Origin: Acridotheres tristis
Taxonomy: Eukaryota > Chordata > Aves > Passeriformes > Sturnidae
Direction of reading: 5' to 3'
Length of the DNA: 64,000 nt
Assembly (NCBI GenBank): GCA_037013685.1
Contig: CM072884.1
Location: 102,165,548 to 102,229,547 of the forward strand
Part shown: in pieces, positions 52,433 through 64,000 of the stretch
Layout: every line of letters starts with the position of its first letter
Numbering within the stretch: the stretch's first letter is position 1
Notes under the pieces: model-generated
Database searches by the model: none
What the model saw: only the letters and a program-made list of their open reading frames with translations
What the model was told of the DNA's origin: nothing
Made by a program: the position numbers and the translations under genes

Positions 52433-54582
52433 AAATATTAAAAAACTCGCATGGGAAACGTGGGCATCCTGGATTGCACACATCTGAAATATGGATGCAG
52501 AAATTAAAATAAAATAAATAAAATATAAGCTATTACATATAATTAATTTGTATAAACTAAAACATATGGCTCACAAGCACATGACAAGATTAAGCTGAAA
52601 CCTAATACACGTAAAATGAATGCATATAAAAATAAGTCTGATGAACTCAAGGCACTTAACACACTGAGTAACTCTTGTTAACAACACTATGAGCCTTATG
52701 GTCTCCTTGTTACTGAGGTGCTGCATTTCTTTTTTTCTTTTTTTTTTTTTTGTAGTATGACAGTGCTGCTTGGTAATCAAACCTCTGCTGTGTTCTGAAA
52801 TCTGCAGGGATGTGATATTTAGACCTGCAGAGTCCACGTTTGCCAAAAAGCTGGAAAAGGATTTTCATGCCTGCCAGAAATACATTTCAAATAGGACATA
52901 TGGAATCTACATATACATCTATATAAAAACATAAATATAGATTTATTTGGATCTGGATTATATTTTTTCCTTGGAAATGGGATACATAATTTTAAATCTT
53001 TTAAAATGTGTGGATTAATATGTCTGTAATCATTACATGTATGATTAAGCAGCAATTTCTCTTTTCCAATGCATTGCAGTGTATTCAAAGCAGTAAAATA
53101 CAATGCCTTTAGCAAGATGCCATTCCTCTCTTCTGCAATCCACCATGTGAAGGAAGAAATTAAGAGACACGAGGTGAGCAACAATGCCAGTGCCACCAGG
53201 ATGATTATGTTTCCTTTTATCTGAATCCAAACAGCTCTCTTGGCTTGCTAGTCTGCAGTTAGGGGAGAGGAAGAACGAGATGCTCAAGAGTTAAATGAGT
53301 ATCGTGGTGTCAGCTTTGAAGTGTTGGCCTGAATTTTACTCCCTCAGTCATATGTCTCTTCCTAATCCCGTCAGAAAGAGAACTCTGTGCTTGTGACTTT
53401 TATCCCATTGTGGGTTCTCATATGATCCTTAAGTTATTTTCCAGTTCTCTGGTCCAGTGTCCTGATTTGTTCCAGCACCAGGATGGTAGCTGAGTTTTTA
53501 TGTAGGGCAATTACATTTGAAAAAAAAAAGAAAAATTTCCTCGAGTTTCTGTTAACATATGTTCTGCTGTGTACAGTCTCGCTGAGGTAGATATCATAAT
53601 TGTGGATGAGGTGGGAAAGTTAATTGTAAAGCTTTAGATTTTTTTTTTTCAGCTGTTAATTTTGTTAATTTTCTGCCCTTTGAACCATGAGAATTGCCCT
53701 AGATTTTTTTTCTGTGAATGTTCAATTATTATGCCCCTCACCTCATTCCAAGCTACTATTTTTCCATTTCCACTTTTATTTCCTACTGCTCCATTCCTGC
53801 TTCTCTTTCCTTTATTGCTCCACTCTGATTTCCTTCATAAAAATCTTGTTTTCTATTTCTCCCTTACACCTCTTCATGTTTTTATCTGTGCCACTTCTTC
53901 AGCTTCTCTCCCCCTTAATATTGTACCTAGTCTAGAGTACAGCCTTGCCCAATTGTGTATTCTTCCTGCAAACCAGCCATGTAGCCATTGCTGAAGAAGT
54001 AATGCATAACCCATAATAATTGGCAGACTAAAAAGTTTTGAAACAATATTTTTTTTCCCTGATGGTGGGCTGAGTTGTTAACTTGAGCTAAAATATCTTT
54101 TATTTAACTTTAAAACATTTGTCTTACCAATCACAGTCATTTTTCTTCAGTTTTGAACACCAACCTCTGGGCTAGGTCTAAGACTATGTTTTATATGGTC
54201 CTGTGCAGGGAGGTAAATCATAGCAAACACCTTTGGGCTTCTCTAGTTCCAACCCATTATTCTGTAGTATAAAGGAAGCAGAAGACGTTTACTAAAACAT
54301 AATTAAGACTGTGCAAGCCTCTCAGAACATTTTCCACTTGTCACATGAAAAAGGGAGATTTTCTAGATTTTTAGTATTTGATTTGCGTGACACTGGCCCA
54401 GGAAAGCTGAGACCCTTGTGCCTGACCAGCCTGTCAGTGTCCTCTTAGGGGGACCCTCCTCTGGGTAGTACTGCTGGGTCAGAGGCTGGTCTGACTCACT
54501 TTTCCAGGAGCACACATCAACAGCATAAGGGAGAGCCCTCAGCAGGTTTTCCACATTTTTCAAGTATGTTCCCTGCTGCCAG

Positions 54583-55400
54583 TGCCCGTAAAGAACTCAC
54601 ACTGACAGTTTACAGACTCTTTATTAATAGAAAACTGTGATAGGTGAAGATTTGATAGTATCTGTCAGTGGTAGTATCTGACTGCAAAAGTGTATTCAAA
54701 GCAATGCACAGACAAGTTCCAATACCCAATAAAAGCATTCAGCCACAAAGTGTGGCTCTTACCCAACAGGCATCCCTATGAGGGGAGGAGACAGGTTCAG
54801 CTCATTGATGGATCCCAGCAATTACATTGGAGTATTGCCTTACTTCTTCCCAGTCTCTACCTAGTTTTATACTATTTCTGCATGTTTAGGTAGAGCTTGA
54901 GTCACTCCAGTCATGCATAGCTTGGTTACTGATTGGTGTAACTCACTTTGCTGTTAAAGGAGCAGTCAATAAAACATAGAGCACGTGCACATTGAGGGGT
55001 GGTTGTACCTTGAGGGGGTACCTTTGGGATGTAGCTGTGTGCTAATATTACAATTAGGTTATAATGAACCAAGTTCATCTGAGGAGAGTGATTTCACCAC
55101 AGCTGCTGCCTTGGCAGCAATATATTTCCTCCTCTCTCCCCTGGCTGACAGGTGTTATGGGGTTTATCAGATACAAAGCACCTCTGAGTTCCCCTCCCTA
55201 TGAGGAATTCCAGCTGAGCCTGGCTGTGGTGTCTCCACTCTGCTCCATGCTCCATTCCATCCCTCTTAGCAGGTGCTATGGTCGCAGGCTGTGTGCACAT
55301 GGAATCACTGTGGGATAGGTTTCCAGTGTGCCAACTACATTCCATCCAGGCAGCAGCTGTATTTTACCCTATAATTTCTGTACTTTTATAACTTTTGTTA
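54583..55400 (-). mobile_element. Probable endogenous retrovirus LTR, different family
   Basis: The segment resembles, from memory, a long avian ERVL-like LTR read in antisense. Phrases include agactctttattaatag near its left end (AATAAA polyadenylation signal on the minus strand at 54620-54625), then cattgatggatcccagcaattac, gcttgagtcactcc, agagcacgtgcac, then gaggggtggtt, and finally aggttataatgaaccaagttcatctgagga. On the minus strand the 3' end would be ...GGGCA at 54583. It is followed by a stretch (54564-54581 on the plus strand) that in the sense direction begins TGGCAGCAGGGA, partly like a tRNA-Leu primer-binding site. The right (5') boundary is uncertain, somewhere from 55380 to 55590. 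Confidence 0.45.
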
Positions 55401-58400
55401 CAATGTGAATATAACCTCTCAGTTTCCTATAATTTTACCCCCAGCCATCTTTCCACTTTAATTAGTAAGGCTTTCTTAAAAACCAGCTGAATCTGGGAGC
55501 CCTGAGCTTCACAGTCCTTTCATACAGGGCTTGTACCAGGCAGACCTTATAAAAAGGCTTGACTAGGATGCAGCTTTGATATTTCAGTATGCCATAATAT
55601 GTAATGTTCAGAGCTTCTATTATTACTTAACTTGTGAGAGTATTTACTGAGTCTTTATTAGAAATAGGTTTCCAGGTTTCTCTGCTTTTATCTTGCCACC
55701 TACAGTATTTAGTGAAGTCTAACTTGGAAGGAATTTTTTTGTTTTATTCTCTAAGTGATCCAGTCCTAACAATGAGTCCATGATGATCAATTTAATTTAA
55801 TTTATGTTTTGTCATAAACTGTTACCTTCTTGACTTGTCTGTGTAATATGCAGCCTCACTCAAAAGAGCTGTTGGATACATTTTCAATTGCTTTATGTGA
55901 GTCATTGTTCTAGAGGGAGCTTTTATTATGGATTGAATACCAAGGATGATACATTTACATGTATAAGAACAGATACATGCTCTATTAGATTTATACCTGT
56001 TTCCAAGGTTTGCATATATTCACAAATACACATTTGCATTAGTATGCATACAGACACTCAGGGTCTTGGAGACAGAAGGATAAGAAGGAAACATTGGGAT
56101 GCTGCCAAGAGGAACTACAGTATCTTTGGTCTGATTATTATTCATTATTTATTCCTGTTGCTGCATATGACAAGGTTGTTCATACACAGTTGTCCCTATC
56201 CTTGCATAGTCATTTAGGCTGCTTGTCTTTGTTCTGTGCTAAAGTTGCAACTTCAAGAACAACAGGATGTGAGAGAGGAGGAGGAAAGGTTGACTCTGGA
56301 CATGCTGAAATGTCAAAAAAGTCCATCTAAAATAAAAAGCTGAATACCTACCAGCAGAAGAAACTATGTTTAACCTCCTGCAAATACGTGAGCAACTAGT
56401 CAGCAAATAACAAAGAACATGGTACAGGGAGAGCAGTTTATAAACAGGTGAGACTGGACTATAATAATTAGAGAAGTAGACCAGATCTAATTAGAGACCT
56501 TCCTGCTAGAGCCATAGAATTTAGGATTAAGGTGTGTGTGTTTGCTTGTCTGTTTCTGGCAACTGCTTTATGTTGTTGGGGGCAGGCAGGACAAGCTGCT
56601 CAAGCATAAGGTTTTTGTGCATCTCACCCCACCTTGCCATCTGCAGCATGTGTGGACATCTCTGCATCAGTCACACTGAGCTCTAGATGCATAGCCAAGG
56701 CATTTTGAGTTCAGTTTATCTGCTGGTTTTGGGTATCTGATTTAGGATGAATGGTGCTGTGGTCGTGCTCTCTCCTCTCCACTCCCCTCAGTGAGGACCC
56801 TGCCCCTAGGAACACCTGCAGCACATACTGAAGATGTCTGTGTTTGATTAAATGACTCAAATGAATTTTAACTGAACTTTGGGAGCTGGCCGTGCTTCCT
56901 TTTTCCCTCAGTAAGCATGAGGTTAGCTGTACTGCCAGCACTATAGTGAAAGATTTGGATAAGGGTAATTTATCTTGCATTTGCAGTAGGATATGCCTGC
57001 AAATGTGGCTGGTCACTAGTATTCCACTGAGAGAAACTGTCATGTGTGATGCAGTTATCCTGACAGGAAAAGTGCTTCTATTACTACTTTTTTCTGCTTT
57101 GTGAGTGAATATCAGCGAATGTGACAAAGCAGCTTAGATTTTTCGCTGGTATAAGCTAAGCCACTGACAGGAGTTGGATCTGGGACCCGTGGAAGCATCA
57201 ATGCAGGAATCTGCTGGGCTGGTCCCAGAGGAATAAAGTAACATCAGAGATGAGATGGGTGAGGGATGAGGGGTAGAGTCCTTCAGAGAGCGAGTCACAA
57301 CACACGGTGTAAACTTGCTCCCCAGTGTTAACTCCACAGGAAATTTTGGATGTCTAAAGTTTGATCCTGGCAACCATGTACAACTGAGAGCAAATGTAAC
57401 TGATAAACACACTCAAGTAAATGAAATTGTCATTATTTGATTTAAATTATAAAGTGAAAATAAAAATTAATTTCAAGTTGGTTTCTGATTGTTATATTTT
57501 GCTATGCTGAACTCTCCCAAAACACTTTTTTTCATTTTCAAGTTTATCTTTTTCACCTGATTTGCTTGGCAAGCTGTGACATTAAAACGGAACAAGGACA
57601 AACTTAATTTAAAAAACAAGCAGTGTTTCACATCTGCTATCAGAGACAATAGCCAGCTTTTGATGTGTGATTCTGATAGCATCAAAATGAGAAAGCCTGG
57701 CAGTGATGCCCTGTTTGGTAATTTTAGAAGGAGGTTTTGGAGCTTACTTTGGGCTTTCTGAACTATTTGAATTATTTACTGGCACCCACAGGCGAGTAGC
57801 ATTTTACAGTGTGTTAAAACCAAGCTTTGATATCTGAAAATAGCTCCTTTGGTACAGCGCTTGTTCTTCCTTGATTCTCACATAAGCTGCATATTTATCA
57901 TAGCTGAGTGATAAATGGTAAGATTCTGCTGTTTTATATGCAATGAAATGACAAGGTCAGTTTTAATTAAGCTGAGATCAAGCCCAGTCTGTATTGCATA
58001 CTTCTGATTAGGTTACTTCAAATTAACATAAGTTTTTGGAGACTTCACTGAAGTCAGTGGTGTTAAACACCAGCTGTGCTGGCAGATAAGCGTGGGATAT
58101 AAGAAGGAGATAGAATTCACATTGAAATTAGCACTTGGCACAATATAATTCTCTGATTGCAAACTATGCAAAGTTGCCTGCGCTAATTGGTTGATTTTAT
58201 TTGAAGCAGATGTTGTTAGCTTTCCCACTAATGATCTGGAGAGAAATTTTTTTTGAAAGACATGCCATGTTAGGTTCTCTGCAGTATAATAAGCTAATTA
58301 CAACTTTAAGTACTTGCAGTAATTAGCACAATGTGTATAAAGTGGTCCTGATCTTTTCACCCTGCTGTATTATTGTTAGGACATGTAAAAAACAAAAAAA

Positions 58401-61400
58401 GTGAGCTAGCTGGATTTAGTTCCCCCAATCTAACTTTTTGTTTTCACAGACTTTTATATTAAAGAGATAATGAGCTAGACTTTTATCCTCATTTTTAAGC
58501 ACACCAAAAAGTTTTAAACCTTTCTCCTGTTTAACTCTCTTCTCTAAATCAAATCTGTTTAGTTTTATCTATGTCAATTGAGGTAAAGTCTTCCAGCATC
58601 TTAAAAATCCCATTAGTAAACAGTTCTGTACAGTAACAGAGTATTTGTTCTCTATTAACTTATTTAATCACTTGCCCATGGATTACCAAGATCTAAAGTA
58701 TATCTGACCTATAGAAAGAAAACAAACAAACCCACCCTGGAAACTTTCTCCTTTCAGGAGCAATTGTGGTCCTTGTGGTTTGTACTGTCAGTGATTATAA
58801 ACTGCTGGCAGTTTGCAAAATAGATACAAGAAGACCCAGCAAGTGATCCTGCCTGCAGAAAGAAGGAAAACCAAAATGAGTTATATGAAAATGGTGAATC
58901 AGATATTATCCTCATAATCCCTTCTGAAATTCAGTGTGAACGTTGCAGATGGTGGGTACACTCTAGAAATGCCTGTTCTGAGAAAATAGCTTAATGAACA
59001 CTGCAGTTTAGCTAGTGGTCTCCTGACGTGGTTTGGTGAATCTTGCTCTTCAGAAACCTCCACCACCTATTCACACTGAAGGTGCTTTCACTTCCTAGGA
59101 GAAGTGAACTGGAAGGACTGGAAGCCAGATAGAACCATTTGCACAAATATGGTCACATTTCCCAGTTCCCTGGTTTTGTGGGCTGAGGGATGACACACTC
59201 AACTGTCTTGGACATGTTATGTCATTTCAGGAATGCCTCTGTGGCCCCAGCCACTCGTGTCACACACATATGCTGCCAGAGACTGGTGCCATATGGCATC
59301 TCCTTGCCACCACCTGAGAGAAGAGTCAGGGGACTGTCTCTCTGTGTTTGTTTTCTGGGAAAATGATTTACTGCCTGGAACTTCAGGGGCAGACATTTGC
59401 AGGCAGCAGGAGCCTCCAACAGGTGTTTTGTGGGGCTGTGGACAGAAGCCTGCTTGGGTGGGCTGAGCTGTGCTGTTTGCAGCCCTTGCTTGGTCCTGAA
59501 CAGCTGCTTGCAAAGACTGGCACAGCAACAAAGAGGGGACAAAGTCAAATCCCACAAAGTCTTGGGGCAGGCATGTGCAGGGATGTCCATGACACTTGAG
59601 GGGGTAGAGCAGGAGGCAGCTGTTGACACTGGGCAGTTGGGCTGGACCCTTGCTGTCTGAAAGATCCTCTCTGACAAAGTGCTTCAGGCCCAAATGTTTA
59701 TTCTTTAGGTCCTTTTAACTTCAAGTCCTATCTGTGAACAGTGTTTTCCCTTGGTGCGGGACAGAAGAGTTTCAACCCATCATGTTTTCTCCTTTTTTTC
59801 CTTTTCCTTATCTATACTGGTTCTCAAAAGAAATATGTCCTCTGCAGTTAGGGCATGGGTTAAGGATCCTTGTGCACCTCTCTGCAAAGTGCACCTAAAG
59901 ACGGTATTCAAAAACAAATCTTGTATTTAGCATGGCATATTTCACTGAGATATTCCTGGGTTAGAAAAATGACACAAAGTTTAAAATACTAATTTTATAA
60001 TAAATAAACTGGCAAGCCTACATCTTGAGAATGTGAGTGAAAAAAGGAAATATTTGTCATTATGGCAGTGGTGAGCTTTAAGGAAAACTCTTGAGTTAGC
60101 ACTAAATCATCACTCAAAATAAACCACAACTTGATTTCTGTAACTCCTTCAGACCAAATTAATAACTTTTATTGCCTTGGGCAAATCTTCTAGCTGTGGG
60201 TTTAAGCTAAAGCAAACATGCTACTTTCCTTCAGTCTGAAGAATTGACAAGTAAAGATTCTTTGTTATTTTAATCTCATGATTCAATCTCCTGCTGCATT
60301 AATTTGGTGATTTGACTAATTGGTGGTTTAACCTATTATTAATGTTCCTCCATTAATTTCCTGATGCAATTTTAATGACATCTTGATGTCACTATTGAAT
60401 TAAAGTCTATTTAGTCTAAGAACAAAAGAAAGTAAAGCAGTAGTTTTAGATGTTGTTATCTATTTGCTGAATTTGAATGTTTCTCTTCATTCTAATAAAA
60501 GTCTGCATGTTTTTAATATAGCAGATTGGGCTTTAATCCTGGATAAAGCAATTCATTTTCCCAAGAATTTATGTGGTTTTAACTAAAATAAACCGAGTCC
60601 ATTACACTGTTCCTAGGTCCTACTCCAAGGACTGCATGCAATGCATGTAAAATTCTCCATGTGAACAAGCAACATCTGGGTCAAGTGGTGGTGACCATGA
60701 ATATTCCCTCTGGACTATAGAGAAGTAACGAGGCAGAAACAGTTCTTGGCTATGCTACAGCTCATCCTGAGTTCTCCACACAAGTCTCTTCATGTGGTTG
60801 TACCTCACTGCCTGCTCTTGATTAAATGAGGATCTCACTTTATTCCCTTCACTTTTTACATGTTTCACCTGTTTGTGATGTAAATGTATCAGAGCAGAGA
60901 CACTTTTTCACCTGTATTTATGATCTCTACAATTTTGGTTGGGACCTTGAAGGGCTCTACGGAGCACATCAGTAATGGCAGCTGTGTAATTAAACCTGGG
61001 TAATACCAGATATGGTGGAACCATAGTTATTTATAAGTAGAAACTAACAGAAAGAGTGACTCTACTGCTTCTGCAGCCTTGCAACTGCTTTTCTGAATCA
61101 TGCCTGCATCTCACCCAATCTGATGCAGAGAAGAACAAGATGTGTTGACAGAGATTGTAAGAAATGCCATGAGGTGAACAGTCATCTTGTTTTCTAATTT
61201 ATTTAGTGGTGTAGTGTGCAGCTTGCAGCAGGATGAGCTGTGCAGCTTGGCCAGCAACAGATGTGGTGACAATGTGTGTCTGGCACGCAGCACACACTGG
61301 AAACATCTCTACATCCCTGTCCCTCTTTGGCTGAAGAGACTCTAAGGTCAAGGCACTGTTACCTAGCAACTAATGAGAGCTGATTAATCCATTTGTGGGC

Positions 61401-61682
61401 GTCACAGGCTGCAGTGATGTATGGGAGCCTGCACTTCTACTATTCGTGTAGTGGCAGGAAAAGCAAGTACCAATAACATCAGTCACGACATCAGTAATGC
61501 TGGCAATGACACCATCAGATGTGTAAATAATAACAGCCAAAACTGACTGTCCATTTTCAATGCTAGCATCAGATTTTGAATTTCTAACTTTCATTATTGC
61601 TTCTTTGAAGACTTGGTAGAAATGGGATTTATATGTGAAGGAAATTAGATTGTAGATATGGGGCAATTTGGTTTTTCCAGGA
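55401..61682. other. AT-rich non-coding DNA with possible conserved elements
   Basis: No gene or mobile element recognised. Two segments (about 58090-58230 and 60100-60420) are dense in homeodomain-type TAATT cores and could be conserved non-coding elements. A GC-richer patch at 59220-59680 opens long overlapping frames (158 and 151 codons minus, 87 plus) of no recognisable identity. Confidence 0.5.
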
Positions 61683-61715
61683 AAATTGTTGACAAATTGT
61701 TGACAAATTGTTGAC
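61683..61715. repeat. Three perfect copies of an 11-bp repeat
   Basis: AAATTGTTGAC is repeated exactly at 61683-61693, 61694-61704 and 61705-61715. Confidence 0.95.
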
Positions 61716-63397
61716 TTTCCAGTGGGCTCCCTGTGAAAGCAAAGCTTTCCCCATCTTCAATTAAGCACAAATGCTTAATCAAACTAAAAGAAAGTCAAAC
61801 TTTTCTGAAACCAATTCTTTTGCATTTTAAGGGCCCCTAAAGAGTTAAATAAAAATAGAACATTTTATAATGCATCTGCTTTCTGTCTGCACCACATGCT
61901 CCAGAAGGGCAGTGCTTCACCCTGTCAATGTCTAATGAACTGTGCAGTTCCATATGATTTATCATTGCTGGTGTTCCACCAGGAATGATCAATAATATAT
62001 TCTATATAATTTCTTTTTTACTTCCAAATGCACCCAGCAGGGTAGATAAGCTTTCATTAAATTGTTGGAAAAAAGTAGAAACATTTTCCATATTTTTACA
62101 AAGAAAACTTTAGCAGACTTGGTTTGTGTTTTAAAGTCTTAAAGTCAAAAGCAAAACTATCTTTCTCATACAGTTTGCTTATTTTTAAATAAAAAATCTC
62201 TTGAAAAATATTAAGGCCTTATATGTGAGAAAGAGACTTAAAAGTGAATAGTTTTAACAGAAGAGATAAAACTTTAAAGAATGTATTTTTCACAGTTCAG
62301 TTTAGACAAGAAAGCCAGAAAAGCAAACTCCCAGAGGCTCCAAGACCAGCAAATAAGCGGCAAAGTTTGGCTGACACTCAGATGAAGTAAAATGCTATTT
62401 TTTTTTATGCCCTTCATCTTCCCACTCCCTCAAATGCCTGTGACACCTTCCATTTTCAGGCATTAGTTTTACATTCTTTCACCAGCTTAATGGTGTAATG
62501 GAGGGCAAAATTATCTCCCCTTAAATGACCAAATTGTTTTGCAAACAGAAGTGAAGGATGAAGGCCAATTCTCTTGCTGTAACCAGACCAATCTGAGATA
62601 TAAAACATATTTCGCCTCTCCCTATCATGATTGCTTACCCTTCTCAATCTTGTTTATTCTGAGAGAATTGTGCTGGAGAAATTTCTTTCTGATTAGTGAT
62701 TAGACACAAAAGGAAATGTGGACTGTCTTACCCACTCATTCAATTTCCTTTGTGCTAGGCTGTTACCAACACTTATGCTTTCTAACCAAACATTCCTGAG
62801 AAGCTATTTCTTGTGTGCTGTATTCAAACTCCCTAAATAACACAGGGATCACAAGCCTGCCCCTTGACCAAGGGTGCTTTGAAGCTGGAAATGTGTGTTC
62901 TGACTTGCCTTTCTAAATCTCTGTGAGCTGTGTGGGAAATGGCTGATGCTGGCTGAGGAACATTTGATGATGCCTGCAGCACAGACCTTGCAAAGGAGCA
63001 AGGACCTCAGCCCACGAAGTCAGACATGCCAGTCAGAGAATGGGGGCACACCAGGCTGTCTTCTGCAAGTGTATTTAAACCCTAACTTATCTCTGGAGCT
63101 TCAGAGGGGCAGCTGAATGGTCAAAAGTATGAGAATATACAGCCGGTTTTTCAAGCAAGAGAAGATGTCTTTTACATATTGTTTAAACACCCTTACCCTG
63201 CTCTCCTACCTCTCCATAACTGTCTCCATAACTCCCCACCACACAGATAGCAAACATGGCAGAATGGCCTTTAAAGTCTTTACAAAAAGGAAGAAGCACT
63301 TCCACTGTAACTCCCACTAAATTTAATATGTGTTTGTTTTAATTTTTTATTTTTAAGTGTAGAAAAGAAGGGGAAAGGAGCTTCAGTTTTGTTCCGG
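61716..63397. other. AT-rich non-coding DNA
   Basis: Nothing recognised. Frames are at most 67 codons. Confidence 0.6.
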
Positions 63398-63474
63398 ATT
63401 TATCAAATGGCTTGTGTTGGAAGGGACTCTAAAGACCATCTAGTTCCAACATATAAGGGGACATTCATCTGAGA
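63398..63474 (-). mobile_element. CR1 LINE 3' terminal fragment, about 75 bp
   Basis: atttatcaaatggcttgtgttggaagggactctaaagaccatctagttccaac matches the reverse complement of the CR1 3' terminus (usually atcatagaatgg...ttggaagggacc...atctagttccaac). It fades after ggggacattc. This is an extremely truncated copy or a remnant. Confidence 0.85.
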
Positions 63475-64000
63475 GGCAATTGTGTATATACAAAAATGTT
63501 GCAGGAGGCACATAAAAGGTGTTTAAAAACCCAGCTCTAAAAGAAAACATGTTGGAGGGAGCAGAGAATGGATGAAAAAACAGACATGACAAGCCTGGAC
63601 TGTGTTTTGCAATTAGATTTTTTTCTTCACAGGTTATTTATCTGCCCTTGCTCACTTCTTTCCTAAGTCCAGGCCTGCCTCTCTTTGTGATCCTCAGAGT
63701 TTAATCATCTCACCCAAGCTGCCCAGTTGTCCACCATGAACTGATGCTCCTCTCCAGCTTCAGAAGTGGGAAAGGGGTGAAGCAGTCCCACACTGTGAAC
63801 ACTCAGGAGCTGCTTGCAAAGAATTTGGCTTCCAATTTATGAAGATCCATGACCACATCAACCTGTTTAAAGGTAATTTAAACATACCTACAAAGGCAAA
63901 GAAAAGTGTATTAAGAACATCTTCTTTTGGTGCTTTGGGAGCTGCAGGGCAGCAAATGGAGATCTGTGGACAGCACCTGGCTCTTCATGTTTCCAGCCTG
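63475..64000. other. Non-coding DNA to the window edge
   Basis: No gene or repeat recognised. The sequence simply runs off the end of the window. Confidence 0.55.

Larger units (their letters stand above)
47061..54582. other. AT-rich non-coding DNA
   Basis: About 7.5 kb without a recognised gene or mobile element. Small repeats at 49360-49393, 52418-52432 and 52727-52752 are listed or noted here. Frames reach about 127 codons (minus, 48306-48689) without domain content. Confidence 0.6.

Noticed and set aside
59217..59693. 158- and 151-codon minus-strand frames overlapping in two registers
   Set aside because: Two different frames open over the same GC-rich patch plus 77-87-codon frames on the other strand indicate composition, not coding.

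Overview
This is a 64 kb stretch of vertebrate, almost certainly bird, nuclear DNA. The evidence is its interspersed repeats. Five pieces of CR1 non-LTR retrotransposon carry the avian-style 3' end (runs of ATTCTATG / CATAGAAT). Three further pieces look like solo LTRs of avian endogenous retroviruses. The background is AT-rich with few CpGs, and stop codons are frequent in all six frames. No bacterial features (ribosome binding sites, operons, densely packed ORFs) are present. The exact species cannot be read from the sequence.

I find no protein-coding gene, rRNA, tRNA or CRISPR array that I can defend. The longer open frames fall in the 15-bp minisatellite, in the (TTTC)n tract, in decayed CR1, or in GC-richer patches with no recognisable domain. 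The window is best read as a gene desert or the inside of a very large intron.

Layout: 1-4.1 kb is unique AT-rich DNA with one promoter-like segment near 3.55 kb (GC box followed by a TATA box). At 4.14-4.45 kb there is a 292-nt uninterrupted polypyrimidine tract containing 48 perfect TTTC units. CR1 pieces lie at 5.5-5.8 kb (minus, internally deleted), 8.16-8.43 kb (plus), 13.09-14.17 kb (plus, longest, with part of the reverse transcriptase domain), 19.86-20.34 kb (minus) and 63.40-63.47 kb (minus). LTR pieces lie at 21.47-21.66 kb (minus), 39.98-40.38 kb (plus, probably the same family) and 54.58-55.4 kb (minus, a different family, possibly with a primer-binding site beside it). A degenerate ~170-bp tandem duplication lies at 17.68-18.0 kb. 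Smaller microsatellites are scattered throughout.

The most distinctive locus is at 46.0-47.06 kb. There a GC- and CpG-rich island stands out from AT-rich surroundings. It contains 22 units of a 15-bp G-rich minisatellite with strong G-quadruplex potential, and the array ends 8 bp before an ATG in good initiation context that opens a 29-codon frame. This could be an unrecognised CpG-island promoter and first exon, or only a GC-rich minisatellite. Transcript data or cross-species alignment would decide. I see no convincing evidence of a wholly new biological system.
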